Below, in pieces: positions 28,839-39,550 of a stretch of DNA of 64,000 bases; position 1 is the stretch's first letter, and every line of letters starts with the position of its first letter. The position numbers were made by a program, and so were the translations under genes. Origin of the DNA: Spirochaetota bacterium. Its GTDB lineage: Bacteria; Spirochaetota; UBA4802; JAFGJZ01. The stretch covers positions 1-64,000 of the forward strand of contig JAFGRW010000038.1 of the NCBI GenBank assembly GCA_016934935.1. Direction: 5' to 3'. Under the pieces are notes generated by a model, which was not told the DNA's origin, ran no database searches, and worked only from the letters and a program-made list of their open reading frames with translations.

Positions 28839-29426
28839 ATGGGTTTAGTACCAATAGTTGTAGAGCAGACTTCCCGTGGAGAAAGATCTTATGATATATA
28901 TTCTCGTCTTCTAAAAGACAGAATTATTTTTCTGGGAGAGCAGGTTGATGACCATATTGCCAGCTTGATTGTAGCTCAGCTGCTTTTCCTGGAGGCTGAA
29001 GATCCTGAGAAGGATATTTATCTTTATATCAACTCTCCCGGAGGCGTTGTCACATCAGGTATGGCCATCTATGATACAATGCAATACATCAAGGCCGATG
29101 TGGCGACTCTTTGTGTCGGTCAAGCTGCTTCTATGGCTTCATTGCTGCTTTGTGCCGGAGCGAAAGGGAAACGATCGGCTCTTCCGAATTCAAGAATCAT
29201 GATCCATCAACCGCTTGGCGGATTCCAGGGACAGGCTTCCGATGTCGAGATTCACGCACGTGAAATGTTGAGTGTGAAATCAAGATTAAACGGTATTATG
29301 GCCAATCATACCGGCAAAACCATAGAGCAGATAGAGGCCGATTCGGATCGTGACAATTTTATGAGTGCTGCTGATGCTCTTGAATATGGTCTAATTGACA
29401 GAATTCTTGAGAGAAAGGCTCAATAA
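28839..29426 (+). CDS. clpP: ATP-dependent Clp protease proteolytic subunit
   Basis: 195 residues, full length. Catalytic Ser is in [11 protein letters not shown], His in [13 protein letters not shown], and the Asp in [11 protein letters not shown]. It forms the double-heptamer chamber fed by ClpX, encoded next. A GAGG site precedes the ATG. Confidence 0.98.
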   Translation: MGLVPIVVEQTSRGERSYDIYSRLLKDRIIFLGEQVDDHIASLIVAQLLFLEAEDPEKDIYLYINSPGGVVTSGMAIYDTMQYIKADVATLCVGQAASMASLLLCAGAKGKRSALPNSRIMIHQPLGGFQGQASDVEIHAREMLSVKSRLNGIMANHTGKTIEQIEADSDRDNFMSAADALEYGLIDRILERKAQ

Positions 29427-29555
29427 TCCGATTGTAACAATAATATGATATTTTTTCCATGTAAAAGGAGTATCTGATTTAAATATGAGTAGTGTTTCAG
29501 TTAGATCCGGTTTACGGGTTGGCTGACCTTGCTGATGCATGGAAATGGAGTAAAA

Positions 29556-30812
29556 ATGGCAAAAAAAACAAAAGATGAAAACGAACTGATCTGTTCATTT
29601 TGTGGTAAAAACCAGGAAGTTGTAAAAAAACTGGTGGCAGGACCAGGAGTTTTTATATGTGACGAGTGTATTGAACTTTGCAACGAAATTCTTGAAGAAG
29701 ATCTGGTTTCAGACGATCAGATTGGTTCAATCGAGTCTCTTCCAAAACCGGCTCAATTAAAGGCGGTACTTGATCAATATGTAATTGGTCAGGAACCAGC
29801 AAAAAAGGTATTATCCGTAGCTGTTTATAACCATTATAAACGAATTATTTCCAATAAGAAGTTGCATAAAGATGATGTCGAGATTGAAAAGAGTAATATT
29901 CTTCTTGTTGGGCCGACAGGTACAGGAAAAACACTTTTAGCTCAGACTCTGGCAAGAACTCTCAGGGTTCCTTTCGCGATAGCCGACGCGACCTCTTTAA
30001 CAGAAGCCGGTTATGTTGGTGAAGATGTCGAAAATATTCTTTTGCGGCTTATACGTAATGCCGACGGTGATATTGAAAAGGCGGAGTCGGGTATAATATA
30101 TATCGATGAAGTAGACAAGATTACAAGGATGTCAGAGAATCGTTCTATTACCCGGGATGTGTCGGGAGAGGGCGTACAGCAGGCTCTTTTGAAATTGATA
30201 GAAGGCACTGTAGCAAATGTTCCTCCACAGGGTGGGCGTAAGCACCCGCATCAGGAGTATCTGACAATAAACACAAAAAATATCCTTTTTATATGCGGCG
30301 GTGCATTTATTGGTCTCGAGAAGATAATCCAGGGACGTATTGCTACAAAAGTAATTGGTTTTGATGCCGAGATAAAAACAAAGAAAGAGCTCAAACTTAC
30401 AGGACTACTGTCTCATATGCAGGTGGACGATCTTGTAAAGTTTGGCCTGATTCCAGAGTTGATTGGACGCCTTCCTGTATTTGCAGCTCTTGACGAACTT
30501 GATGCTGATATACTTAAGCGGATACTCACCGAGCCCAAGAATGCCCTTATCAGACAGTATAAGAAGATGTTTGAACTTGAGGATGTTGAGTTGGAGTTTA
30601 CAGACGAGGCCATACGGGAAATCGCCGATATCGCCATTGCCCGCGAGACTGGTGCGCGCGGCTTGCGGTCGGTTCTTGAGATGATAATGGTTGATCTTAT
30701 GTATGATGTTCCTTCAAAAGAGGATGTAAAAAAGATAATCATTAATGCCGAGGTTGTACGAGGTAACGAAAAACCGAAACTAGAGCAGAATAAGACAAAA
30801 AAATCAGCCTGA
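29556..30812 (+). CDS. clpX: ATP-dependent Clp protease ATP-binding subunit ClpX
   Basis: 418 residues from ATG 29556 (GGAG upstream). N-terminal zinc-binding domain with two CxxC pairs ([14 protein letters not shown]), Walker [13 protein letters not shown], Walker [10 protein letters not shown], pore loop GYVGEDVE and the ClpP-docking IGF loop in VIGFDAEIK. Unfolds substrates for ClpP. The 129-nt gap after clpP contains no clear promoter; a 13-residue open frame with a ribosome-site-like AGGAG upstream (29485-29526) is present but unsupported. Confidence 0.98.
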   Translation: MAKKTKDENELICSFCGKNQEVVKKLVAGPGVFICDECIELCNEILEEDLVSDDQIGSIESLPKPAQLKAVLDQYVIGQEPAKKVLSVAVYNHYKRIISNKKLHKDDVEIEKSNILLVGPTGTGKTLLAQTLARTLRVPFAIADATSLTEAGYVGEDVENILLRLIRNADGDIEKAESGIIYIDEVDKITRMSENRSITRDVSGEGVQQALLKLIEGTVANVPPQGGRKHPHQEYLTINTKNILFICGGAFIGLEKIIQGRIATKVIGFDAEIKTKKELKLTGLLSHMQVDDLVKFGLIPELIGRLPVFAALDELDADILKRILTEPKNALIRQYKKMFELEDVELEFTDEAIREIADIAIARETGARGLRSVLEMIMVDLMYDVPSKEDVKKIIINAEVVRGNEKPKLEQNKTKKSA

Positions 30813-30828
30813 AAAAGGAGAGTCTTCT

Positions 30829-33243
30829 GTGCCTGTTAAAATAGACGAAAAAAAAAGATATCCGTTAATGCCATTGCGCGATGTTGTTGTTTTTCCGCAT
30901 ATGGTTATTCCTCTCTTTGTTGGTCGTGACAAATCTGTCAGTGCTCTTGACGAGGCCATGAAGAGTGATCGCCTCGTAGTTCTCGCGGCACAGATTGACC
31001 CTAAAATTTCCGAACCTGAAGGTAAGGATGTCTACTCTGTTGGAACAATTTGTGAAATTCTGCAAATGCTTAAACTTCCTAACGGCACGATAAAAGTTCT
31101 GGTCGAGGGTATTACCCGTGTTTATCTTACCGAGTTTTATAGCGACGAGAAAATTTATCGTACAGACATACGTCTTTTTGACTACACATCGGAATATAAT
31201 GCGGATTTATCTGAAAAAAGATCCCTGCTTTTGACTAAATTCGAAAAATATATTTCGTCTAATCGTAAAATACCCAAGGAAGCTATCAAAACTGTATCAT
31301 CCATAGAGGATATTTCGCATCTTGTCGATGCTGTGGCAGCGCATATAAATATGCGTCTTGAACTTCGACAAAATCTAATAGAGCTTGCTGACCCGGAGAA
31401 GCGAATTGATCGTATGATCGAGCTTATCGACGGCGCAATTGAAGTACTTGAACTTGAAAAGAAGATTCAGGGCCAGGTTCGTAAACAGATGGAAAAGACT
31501 CAAAAAGATTACTATCTTAACGAACAAATGAAGATAATCAAGCGTGAACTCAATAATGGAGACGATGAGCTTGACGAGATAGAAGAGTTAAAGAAAGAGA
31601 TTTCCGCAGAACACATGCCTGAAGAGATTCAGCAGAAAGGTTTGAAAGAGATACGCCGTCTGGAGAAAATGCCTCCTCTTTCGGCAGAATCTGCCGTCGT
31701 GCGCAATTATATAGAATGGCTAAAAGATATGCCATGGACTAAAAGTACAGAAGATAATAGTGATATTTCGAAGGCAAAAGAGATTCTGGATGGCGACCAC
31801 TACGGTCTTGAAGAGGTCAAGGAAAGAATACTTGAGTTCATCGCAGTGCGTCATCTTTCGAAATCAATTCGTGGTCCAATAATCTGTTTTGTGGGGCCTC
31901 CGGGAGTTGGTAAAACTTCACTGGGGCGTTCGGTAGCTAACGCATTAAACCGCAAGTTTATCCGTATCTCTCTTGGAGGGGTCAGGGATGAAGCCGAAAT
32001 AAGAGGACATAGAAGAACGTATGTGGGGTCAATGCCCGGAAAGATTATTCAGGCTATAAAAAAGGCTGGAACGCGTAACCCTGTAATTCTGCTTGATGAA
32101 GTCGATAAGATGTCTACCGACTTTAGAGGCGATCCGTCTTCAGCACTGTTAGAGGTTCTTGACCCTGAACAGAATAGTACTTTTGTTGACCACTATATAG
32201 AGGTTCCGTATGATCTTTCAGAGGTGATGTTTATAACAACATCGAATGTTCAGCACCAGATTCCTCTTCCTTTGCAGGATCGCATGGAGATAATCGAGAT
32301 ATCAAGTTATACTGAAGATGAAAAACTCAATATAGCTCGTAAATATTTGCTGCCAAAGCAGCTGCAATCAAACGGAATTACCGAAAAACACTTAAGTTTG
32401 TCTGATGAGCAGATTTTATATATTATACGTCACTATACAAGAGAGTCCGGCGTACGTAATCTTGAACGTACTATTGGCAAAATTTGTCGCAAGACCGCTC
32501 GCGAAGTAGTTGAAAAAGGTGACGGCTTCGAACAGATAATTGATCAGGAAGCCGTGCGACGTTTGTTGGGACCGATAGTTTTCAAATATGGAGAAAAAGA
32601 GAAGTTTAACGATATAGGTCTTGCTAACGGTCTTGCATGGACTGCTGTTGGGGGAGACGTGATGCAGATTGAGGCATCCCTTATCCCCGGAAAGGGACAG
32701 CTTATGCTTACAGGAAAGCTGGGTGAGGTTATGCAGGAATCGGCTCAGGCTGCGTATACATATGTTAAAGCTAACAGCACTTTTTACAGTATCGAGCCCA
32801 AGCTTATTTCCGAGAATGATCTGCATCTACATGTACCCGAGGGGGCTATTCCAAAAGATGGACCTTCTGCCGGTATTACGATGGCTGTTGTTATAGCATC
32901 TTTGTACAGCAGAATACCAGTTAAGTGTGATGTTGCCATGACTGGAGAGATAACGCTTAGAGGAAAGGTTTTGCCGATAGGGGGATTAAAAGAAAAGGTT
33001 CTTGCTGCGCATAGAGCCGGTATAAAATGTATTATAATTCCCGAAGATAACCGAAAGGATCTTGAAAAGATTCCGGCAAATATTTTATCCGAACTTAGTA
33101 TTCATCCTGTATCTAAAATGGAGGAGGTTCTGTTCCTGGCTCTTGAAACCCCGCAAGATTTCTTTATAAAAGAGGATTTTCGAAAGGAGCTTTTTGCCAG
33201 AATGGAAAACTGTGATTCAGGAAGAGTTGAGATTCAAAATTAA
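30829..33243 (+). CDS. lon: ATP-dependent Lon protease
   Basis: 804 residues from GTG 30829 behind AAAGGAGAG. LonN substrate domain (1-200), AAA+ module with GPPGVGKTSLGRS and VILLDEVDK, and a C-terminal protease domain with catalytic Ser in PKDGPSAGITMA and Lys in GGLKEKVLAAHRAG. Last gene of the protein quality-control run. Confidence 0.98.
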   Translation: MPVKIDEKKRYPLMPLRDVVVFPHMVIPLFVGRDKSVSALDEAMKSDRLVVLAAQIDPKISEPEGKDVYSVGTICEILQMLKLPNGTIKVLVEGITRVYLTEFYSDEKIYRTDIRLFDYTSEYNADLSEKRSLLLTKFEKYISSNRKIPKEAIKTVSSIEDISHLVDAVAAHINMRLELRQNLIELADPEKRIDRMIELIDGAIEVLELEKKIQGQVRKQMEKTQKDYYLNEQMKIIKRELNNGDDELDEIEELKKEISAEHMPEEIQQKGLKEIRRLEKMPPLSAESAVVRNYIEWLKDMPWTKSTEDNSDISKAKEILDGDHYGLEEVKERILEFIAVRHLSKSIRGPIICFVGPPGVGKTSLGRSVANALNRKFIRISLGGVRDEAEIRGHRRTYVGSMPGKIIQAIKKAGTRNPVILLDEVDKMSTDFRGDPSSALLEVLDPEQNSTFVDHYIEVPYDLSEVMFITTSNVQHQIPLPLQDRMEIIEISSYTEDEKLNIARKYLLPKQLQSNGITEKHLSLSDEQILYIIRHYTRESGVRNLERTIGKICRKTAREVVEKGDGFEQIIDQEAVRRLLGPIVFKYGEKEKFNDIGLANGLAWTAVGGDVMQIEASLIPGKGQLMLTGKLGEVMQESAQAAYTYVKANSTFYSIEPKLISENDLHLHVPEGAIPKDGPSAGITMAVVIASLYSRIPVKCDVAMTGEITLRGKVLPIGGLKEKVLAAHRAGIKCIIIPEDNRKDLEKIPANILSELSIHPVSKMEEVLFLALETPQDFFIKEDFRKELFARMENCDSGRVEIQN

Positions 33244-33309
33244 AGAAGAGCTGCATATATATTTAGTAATAAAAACTTATAAGAATTGTTATAAAAATCG
33301 TAAATATTT

Positions 33310-34065
33310 TTAAAACGGTTTTTCCATTACCAGTATCATTTTGTTTGAAAACTGGTGAAACCTTTCTTTCATCGAATTCGCAAAACGGTCAATTATTTTA
33401 AATCCGGCGTCTTTAACGAATTTTTCTATCTCTTTCTGATAATAGGCCCTCATCGTGTGCCGGTCTTCCAGTCTCTTTACCTTTCCCATGCTGAATACAT
33501 GATAATTGTAAAAAACATCAACGATTGTTCGGGGTTGTTTTTCAGTTAAGGTAAAGCCCCTTTCGCGGACAATCTTGTTATCGTGTGCGTAAGTTGTGGA
33601 AACATGACTGAGAGGTTTATGTTCAATTTTATGCAGAGGGTAAGCGTTCCATATTTCGAACATGGCAAGTCCGCCCGGCTTTAGTGAACGGTACGTATTA
33701 CACATAACAGCATCTATATCCTTGTTGGTAAGCATATAGTTGAAAGATCCGAAAAGGCAAATTACCATATCAAACCGATTAAAATAATCAAAGTTATTCA
33801 TGGAGCCTATTTCGTAACTGATGTTTACCCCATTGCGTTTTTTAGCGTTTTCGATCATTTCGGAAGAGTTGTCAATGCCGTGGCATAAGAACCCCTCTTT
33901 TGAAAGCAGAGCAAGATGCTCACCAGTGCCGCAGCCGAGATCAAGTATGCGAGATCGTGAGTTTCGTGGAAGCAGCTGTTTGATCAGTCCAACATCATTT
34001 GATATGTTACGGTGCTTGTTTTCGATATAAAAGTAGTGTTCTGCTAAATCGGAATAAAGTTTCAT
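33310..34065 (-). CDS. Class I SAM-dependent methyltransferase
   Basis: 251 residues with the SAM-binding motif I ILDLGCGTGEHLALL, motif II acidic residue in GIDNSSEMI, and FDMVICLFGSFNYM. Substrate unknown. Its ATG overlaps the stop of ptsI by one base (TAATG), so the two are cotranscribed. Confidence 0.85.
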   Translation of the reverse strand: MKLYSDLAEHYFYIENKHRNISNDVGLIKQLLPRNSRSRILDLGCGTGEHLALLSKEGFLCHGIDNSSEMIENAKKRNGVNISYEIGSMNNFDYFNRFDMVICLFGSFNYMLTNKDIDAVMCNTYRSLKPGGLAMFEIWNAYPLHKIEHKPLSHVSTTYAHDNKIVRERGFTLTEKQPRTIVDVFYNYHVFSMGKVKRLEDRHTMRAYYQKEIEKFVKDAGFKIIDRFANSMKERFHQFSNKMILVMEKPF

Positions 34066-35810
34066 TATTTTACCAGATTCGGAAACTTCTCCCTAACATA
34101 GTTTTGTAAATAGCTGTCGGCGTCAGAAGTCGTTTCAATATTCATTAGAGTATCGACAAGTTCTTCACACTCCTTTATAGTTACAGATCTTATTATTCTC
34201 TTAACAGGGTACATATATGTCGAAGCCATTGATAATGTTCTAAATCCCAGTCCTAAAAGTACCATTGTATAGAGCGGCTCACCGGCTATTTCTCCGCAAA
34301 CAGAGACGGGGACGCCTTTTTTAATGCTGGATTCATTGATCAGTTGCAGCATTTTCAGTACGGAAAGGTCTACCGGATTATAAAGATAGGCAACTTGTTC
34401 TCCGATACGATCAACAGCCAGTGTGTATTGAACCAAATCATTTGTTCCAACAGAAAAGAAATCAGAATATTTTGCCAGTAATTCCGAATTGATAGCTGCA
34501 GACGGAACCTCGATCATGATACCCAGTTGAATGTTTTCATCAAAATCCTTTTTTTCTTTTCTCAGTTCGTCTTTAATTTCATTGGTTATTTTACGAGCCC
34601 ATATTATCTCTTCCACAGTAGAAATCATAGGAAACATAAGCTTTACATTTTTTTTGTGACTGGCACGTAATATTGCCCGCAGCTGCGTTCTGAACATGTC
34701 TTCGTTTGCCAGAGAAAAACGAATGGCACGACAGCCGAGAAAAGGGTTACGCTCTTTATACTGTTCGGTAAAGCCGTAAACCTTGTCACCACCTACATCT
34801 ATTGTACGTATTGTAACCGAAGCAGGATAGAAGAAGTTGACTACTTTCATGTATTGCTGATATTGAGTTTCTTCATCAGAGAGAAAGCTGTCCATGAAAA
34901 GAAATTCAGAACGGTAAAGGCCTATGCCTTCTGCCCCATGATCCTGAATTTGGCTCATCTCTTCAGGAAGCTCAATATTGCCAAAAATTTTTATCTCGGT
35001 ATCATCAAGAGTAACAGAGGGGAGATGAGTTAGTTTTGATAATTCATGTTCTAAAAGGAGTAACTCTTGTTGTTGGGTTACATAATCACGAATTTCATCT
35101 TTGGTCGGATTGACCAGAATAATCCCTTTTACACCGTCTACAATAACCCGGTCACCATTTTTAATGTTGGATGTGCCGTTTCGTGTGCCTACAATAGCTG
35201 GGATTTCGAGCGCGCGAGCAATTATTGCGGTATGAGAGGTTTTACCCCCGGCGTTTGTAACAAAGGCCAGGACATTGTCTCGATCGAGTAGCGCTGTGTC
35301 AGAAGGAGTAAGTTCTGCAGCGAAAACGATTACCTCTTCATCAAGTTTGGCAAGTGTGGTATGCTCAACCTCTTGTAAATTGGCAATCAAACGTTTATGT
35401 ATATCAGAAATATCAAGAATTCTTTCTCGTAGATAATCATCTTCAATCGAATCGAGGCTTTTTATGAGCTCTAAAGAGATATCATTTAAAATCCATTCAA
35501 CATTTTTTTTCTCATCACGAACCTGATCGATGGCTTTCTGTTCGATCATTGGATCTTCAAGAACCATAAGGTGACTTGTAAAAATATCGGCCAGATCCTT
35601 TGTGAGGCTTCTGGCTACCTGAGACTGAATTCCGACGATCTCTTTTTTCGTTTTTGCCAGTGCGTCCTCGAACCGTTCAATTTCTCCCTGAATCTCTGCA
35701 TCCGTAATATGATACTTTGGGATAACAACTTTTGTACCCTTGAACAAGAAGGCTTTACCAATGCGTATTCCAGGAGATGCGGTTATTCCTCTGATTATTT
35801 TATCTGGCAT
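34065..35810 (-). CDS. ptsI: Phosphoenolpyruvate-protein phosphotransferase (PTS enzyme I)
   Basis: 581 residues, normal for enzyme I. The phosphorylated His is in GGKTSHTAIIARALEIPAI; the PEP-binding barrel has GIGLYRSEFLFM, NPFLGCRAIRFSL and the C-terminal Cys in SVCGEIAGEPL. It transfers phosphate from PEP to HPr, which is encoded 20 kb away with HprK. It lacks the GAF domain of PtsP. It has its own promoter. Confidence 0.96.
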   Translation of the reverse strand: MPDKIIRGITASPGIRIGKAFLFKGTKVVIPKYHITDAEIQGEIERFEDALAKTKKEIVGIQSQVARSLTKDLADIFTSHLMVLEDPMIEQKAIDQVRDEKKNVEWILNDISLELIKSLDSIEDDYLRERILDISDIHKRLIANLQEVEHTTLAKLDEEVIVFAAELTPSDTALLDRDNVLAFVTNAGGKTSHTAIIARALEIPAIVGTRNGTSNIKNGDRVIVDGVKGIILVNPTKDEIRDYVTQQQELLLLEHELSKLTHLPSVTLDDTEIKIFGNIELPEEMSQIQDHGAEGIGLYRSEFLFMDSFLSDEETQYQQYMKVVNFFYPASVTIRTIDVGGDKVYGFTEQYKERNPFLGCRAIRFSLANEDMFRTQLRAILRASHKKNVKLMFPMISTVEEIIWARKITNEIKDELRKEKKDFDENIQLGIMIEVPSAAINSELLAKYSDFFSVGTNDLVQYTLAVDRIGEQVAYLYNPVDLSVLKMLQLINESSIKKGVPVSVCGEIAGEPLYTMVLLGLGFRTLSMASTYMYPVKRIIRSVTIKECEELVDTLMNIETTSDADSYLQNYVREKFPNLVK

Positions 35811-35845
35811 GAATATTTTCCGATTAGAATGATTTACGCAATGGT

Positions 35846-35874
35846 AATTTATTTTTAAAAAACATGTTTGTCAA
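35846..35874 (-). promoter_or_regulatory. Sigma-70-type promoter of ptsI
   Basis: On the minus strand TTGACA (35874-35869), 17-nt spacer, TAAATT (35851-35846), about 35 nt before the ATG. Confidence 0.55.
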
Positions 35875-35922
35875 GTTAATAATATCAAAGTACTAAAAGC
35901 AATTTTAGCGTTAAAATGGCGC

Positions 35923-37116
35923 CTAATATGGCTCTTTAAGAAGTCGCTTGCTGAAAAACCGTATGCCAAACAGGCCGGCCGGAGCTGTGAAAAGTATCGA
36001 TATTACCGCAATAGCCAAAATCTCTGAGCCAGACGGAATACCGTTCGCCAGAGCTACTCCTCCGAGTGCCGCCTGAACAGTCGCTTTTGGCATATAGGCT
36101 ATAGCACAAAATATACGTTCTTTATAATTCAGACTACTGAACGATGTAGCAAGAATAACCCCTGCAGCTCTGAAAAGTAACCCAATGGATATTACGATAA
36201 GCCCTTTTAAGCCGGCTTTGTATGCGACCGAAATATCCAGAGAAAATCCGATCAGTACAAAAAGAATTATTTCGGCAATGATCCATATGTGTGAAAGTTT
36301 ATTGGCAAGCTCATTAGCAATTTTTTCGTGACGTTCGAGTAGAATAAACCCGCAGGTCATTATTCCTAAAAGCGCAGCGAAATGAAGTAAATTACCTGTC
36401 TCGACAAGCAATGTTGCGAATATCAAAATAATAAGGGTCTTTTCAGTGGCTCTGATTTTCTCATGGTGATGCTTGAACCATGCCCCCAGAAAAAGCCCTG
36501 TTATGATACCGGAACCGATACCGACTACCAAAGATATCGGAACGAAAAGAACTGCATTTGCCGCGGAGGTTTCGTTGTTTGTTGAAAGACCTAAAAAAAC
36601 CGAAAAGAGAGTTATTGCCAGCACGTCATCTGCAGAAGCTCCAGCCATGATTATTGTGGGAACTTCTTTATGCCCCCGGTTTTTTAGATCCAGCATGGAT
36701 GGTATAACGACTGCCGGTGATACTGCCGAAAGCATAAAGGCGGTTAGACCGCTTATTTCCCAACTAAAACCAAAAAAATAGCGGATAGTAAATATAAGAG
36801 CAGTTCCCTCCACAAGACACGGTATAAAGGCCATCAGAAGAGCCGATTTTCCGACTTTTTTCAAAACTTCGCGATGTATTCCAAGACCGGCACGTAAGAG
36901 GATAACAATCAGGGCAAAAGACTTTAGATAAGGTTCGAGCTCATAGATAACAGGATCACTGTATGGCCGTATGGCTACTGAGCATATCATTCCGAAAATA
37001 ACCATGCCTAAAACAGGGGGCATTTTTATTTTGGAAAACAACCGGCTGAAAAACCATCCGCCACCGAGTATTATCGCAAGTAATGTGTTAATCTGCAGGT
37101 TCAAATTTTCTTCCAA
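35923..37116 (-). CDS. Cation/proton antiporter (CPA family, NhaP/KefB-like)
   Basis: 397 residues, about 12 membrane spans and no cytoplasmic TrkA-N domain. The conserved acidic pair region GASADDVLAITLFSVFL is present, as in Na+/H+ exchangers. It would exchange cations for protons across the inner membrane. The TTG at 37116 has no ribosome site; a second TTG at 37104 has GGAAG 5 nt upstream and may be the true start. The start region overlaps a copy of the dispersed motif. Confidence 0.85.
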   Translation of the reverse strand: MEENLNLQINTLLAIILGGGWFFSRLFSKIKMPPVLGMVIFGMICSVAIRPYSDPVIYELEPYLKSFALIVILLRAGLGIHREVLKKVGKSALLMAFIPCLVEGTALIFTIRYFFGFSWEISGLTAFMLSAVSPAVVIPSMLDLKNRGHKEVPTIIMAGASADDVLAITLFSVFLGLSTNNETSAANAVLFVPISLVVGIGSGIITGLFLGAWFKHHHEKIRATEKTLIILIFATLLVETGNLLHFAALLGIMTCGFILLERHEKIANELANKLSHIWIIAEIILFVLIGFSLDISVAYKAGLKGLIVISIGLLFRAAGVILATSFSSLNYKERIFCAIAYMPKATVQAALGGVALANGIPSGSEILAIAVISILFTAPAGLFGIRFFSKRLLKEPY

Positions 37117-37140
37117 ATAATGGTATTTTTTCGAAGTTCC
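37113..37140 (+). repeat. Dispersed motif, copy 2
   Basis: Contains AATGGTATTTTTTCGAAGTT; matches copy 3 (47559-47584) over about 27 bases with two differences. It lies between argC and the antiporter and overlaps the antiporter start. Confidence 0.5.
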
Positions 37141-37179
37141 TTCATGTTGCTTTGCAAAGAATTCTCTGTTAACCTCTCA

Positions 37180-38226
37180 TCACGGGTAGTTGGACGGAAA
37201 ATCGAGACCGTCTGTTTCGTTTAACCCCAGCATTATATTCGCGCATTGAACAGCATTTCCGGATTGACCTTTCATCAGATTATCAATTGCCGAAGTTACA
37301 AGAAGTTTCCCTGTTCTTTTATCCAGCAATGGGCGGATAAGACATTCGTTTGAACCTCGTACATAGGCTGTGCCTGGTGATTTATCAGTTATTGTAACAA
37401 ATGGAGCATCGGCGTAATAGTCTCTGTACAGTTTAATGATGGACTCTTGATCAAGAGAAGTATCAATATCGGCGTAGATATTAGATAAGATTCCGCGAGT
37501 CATTGGGATAACTTGCGGTACGAAAAACAGTTTGTAATTGGTTTTATTTCTTTTATTAATATTCATCTCTACTTCTACAAGATGCTGATGAGAACCTTCG
37601 CGATATGTATTAATATTTTCGTATCTTTGGGGATAAAAATTTGCTGTCCCCGGGTTTTTACCGGCACCGGACACGCCGGATTTGGAATCGCATATTATAG
37701 TATCTGTTTTCACAAGTCTGTTTTCACAAAGAGGTAAAAGTGGAAGTATAAGTGAAATTGCAAAACAACCTGGATTTCCGACTATTGCCGCTTTTGAAAT
37801 TTCTTCTCGGTTTTTTTCACATAATCCATAAACCGATTTTTCGAGGCATTCTATTGAGTTGTGTTTAGGATTCATGGATTTATTAATCGCGTAAACAGAG
37901 TATTCTTCAAAGGTGTCAAAGCGGAAATCACCACTGTAATCAATAACTTTTATATCACGTGAAATGAATTCGCCAATAAGGTTCATGCCTGCCTGGTCAG
38001 GGGTCGAAAAAAAAGCGATATCTATCTGTGAATAATCAATTTTCTCAAGGGGCATAACTTCAAGATCGTAATGTTTCTCAAGATGGGGATAAATATCCGC
38101 TATTTTCATGCCGGTTTCGTTTTTGGCAAAAAGCTGTGTAGCCTTTATATGGGGATGCCGTGCCAGAATTTCCAGAAGACCACAGCCGCCAAATCCGGTA
38201 GCTCCAATTATTGCCGCTTTTATCAT
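37180..38226 (-). CDS. argC: N-acetyl-gamma-glutamyl-phosphate reductase
   Basis: 348 residues, full length. NADPH Rossmann motif GATGFGGCGLLEIL and catalytic Cys in GNPGCFAISLILPL; the late SGVSGAGKNPG loop is conserved. Third step of arginine synthesis. The ATG follows GGGGAGG. No other arg gene is adjacent; only carB (carbamoyl phosphate) is nearby. Confidence 0.96.
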   Translation of the reverse strand: MIKAAIIGATGFGGCGLLEILARHPHIKATQLFAKNETGMKIADIYPHLEKHYDLEVMPLEKIDYSQIDIAFFSTPDQAGMNLIGEFISRDIKVIDYSGDFRFDTFEEYSVYAINKSMNPKHNSIECLEKSVYGLCEKNREEISKAAIVGNPGCFAISLILPLLPLCENRLVKTDTIICDSKSGVSGAGKNPGTANFYPQRYENINTYREGSHQHLVEVEMNINKRNKTNYKLFFVPQVIPMTRGILSNIYADIDTSLDQESIIKLYRDYYADAPFVTITDKSPGTAYVRGSNECLIRPLLDKRTGKLLVTSAIDNLMKGQSGNAVQCANIMLGLNETDGLDFPSNYP

Positions 38227-38255
38227 TATATTTCCTCCCCATATTTAAGTGATTA

Positions 38256-38284
38256 TTGACAATTCGTTAAGTAACACATATATA
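38256..38284 (+). promoter_or_regulatory. Promoter candidate in the long asd leader
   Basis: TTGACA (38256-38261), 17-nt spacer, TATATA (38279-38284), about 240 nt before asd. The leader carries an 8-bp inverted repeat ACATCCGG / CCGGATGT (38305-38312, 38340-38347) and a second TTGACA (38358). It does not match the lysine riboswitch. Confidence 0.4.
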
Positions 38285-38523
38285 CTATCGATTAGTTTAT
38301 TAACACATCCGGTGTAAAGTATTTTTTGGCCGGATGTTGATTATTTATTGACATATACGAACTCTGTTTCGAATTTAGTATTGGAAATTAGTTTTTGTTT
38401 CAGAAAATTTCGTATAGTTTTTAAAGTAACGATATTTTGTGATTAAATTTTCTGTGTTTCATGTATTGAAAGTTCACTGTTAATTAAACCGCTTTCGCGG
38501 ATAAATAAAATGTGGAGATAATG

Positions 38524-39531
38524 ATGAAAAAGTACAATGTTGTTATTTTAGGTGCAACCGGCGCTGTCGGTCTTGAGTTTAGAAAATTACTTGTTGAGCG
38601 CAAGTTTCCCATTGATAAGATAAAATTTTTGGGAAAATCTACCGTGGGTCAGCAGGTAGATTTTGGTGATACCAAAATTACTGTTGAGGCTGTAGAGGAC
38701 GGATGTTTTGACGGTTACGATATCGCGCTTTTTTCAGGTGGGGGTGCAATTTCGTTAGAGGTTGCCAAAAAGGCTGTTGAAGCAGGATGCGTGGTTATCG
38801 ATAATAGCTCTGCCTGGCGTATGGATCCGGAAGTTCCGTTAGTGGTTCCGGAAGTTAACGCTCATGCTGTTGAATCACATAAAGGTATTATCGCAAATCC
38901 AAATTGCACTACTATTCAGATGGTTGTCTGTTTGCAGGCTATCGAAAAGCTGTCACATATTAAGAAGGTGCACGTTTCGACCTATCAGGCGGCAAGTGGA
39001 GCAGGTGCGAGCGGAATGGCTGAACTGGAAAAACAGTTTAAGCAGATAGTTAACGGTGAAGAGCCAACCGTAAGTAAGTTTGCTTACCAGTTAGCAATGA
39101 ATATCATTCCGCAGGTAGATGTCTTTACTGATAACGGATATACTAAAGAAGAGATGAAAATGTTTCACGAAACAAAAAAAATTATGGAATCGGATATTGA
39201 TGTGAGTGCAACATGTGTGCGTATACCTGTTATGCGTAATCATTCAGAGGCAATATGGCTTGAGGCTGAGAAAGAACTTGATCCGGACGAAGTTCGTAAG
39301 GCGTTTGAATCGGCTCCCGGGGTAAAGGTAATCGATGATCCCGCTTCACAGAAATATCCAATGCCTCTTTGGGGTGAAGGCGAAGATGATGTTTTTGTCG
39401 GCCGGATACGCAAAGACCTGACTAACCCAAAGGGTTTAACATTCTGGTGTGTTGGTGACCAGATAAAGAAGGGTGCAGCGTTAAACGCGGTTCAGATTGC
39501 CGAGCTTCTAATCGATAAAGGACTTGTTTGA
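38524..39531 (+). CDS. asd: Aspartate-semialdehyde dehydrogenase
   Basis: 335 residues from ATG 38524 (GGAG 6 nt upstream; an adjacent ATG at 38521 is possible). GATGAVGLEFRKLL binds NADP; catalytic Cys in ANPNCTTIQMV; His in PVMRNHSEAIW. It reduces aspartyl phosphate for threonine, methionine and lysine/diaminopimelate. Its product is also the substrate of the COG1900 homocysteine route encoded at 7.5-9.9 kb. Confidence 0.97.
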   Translation: MKKYNVVILGATGAVGLEFRKLLVERKFPIDKIKFLGKSTVGQQVDFGDTKITVEAVEDGCFDGYDIALFSGGGAISLEVAKKAVEAGCVVIDNSSAWRMDPEVPLVVPEVNAHAVESHKGIIANPNCTTIQMVVCLQAIEKLSHIKKVHVSTYQAASGAGASGMAELEKQFKQIVNGEEPTVSKFAYQLAMNIIPQVDVFTDNGYTKEEMKMFHETKKIMESDIDVSATCVRIPVMRNHSEAIWLEAEKELDPDEVRKAFESAPGVKVIDDPASQKYPMPLWGEGEDDVFVGRIRKDLTNPKGLTFWCVGDQIKKGAALNAVQIAELLIDKGLV

Positions 39532-39550
39532 TATTAGATTGATGGCAAAA

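Noticed and set aside
29485-29526. 13-residue leader-peptide-like frame between clpP and clpX
   Set aside because: An AGGAG exists but is about 16 nt away, there is no attenuator hairpin and no regulatory codon run.
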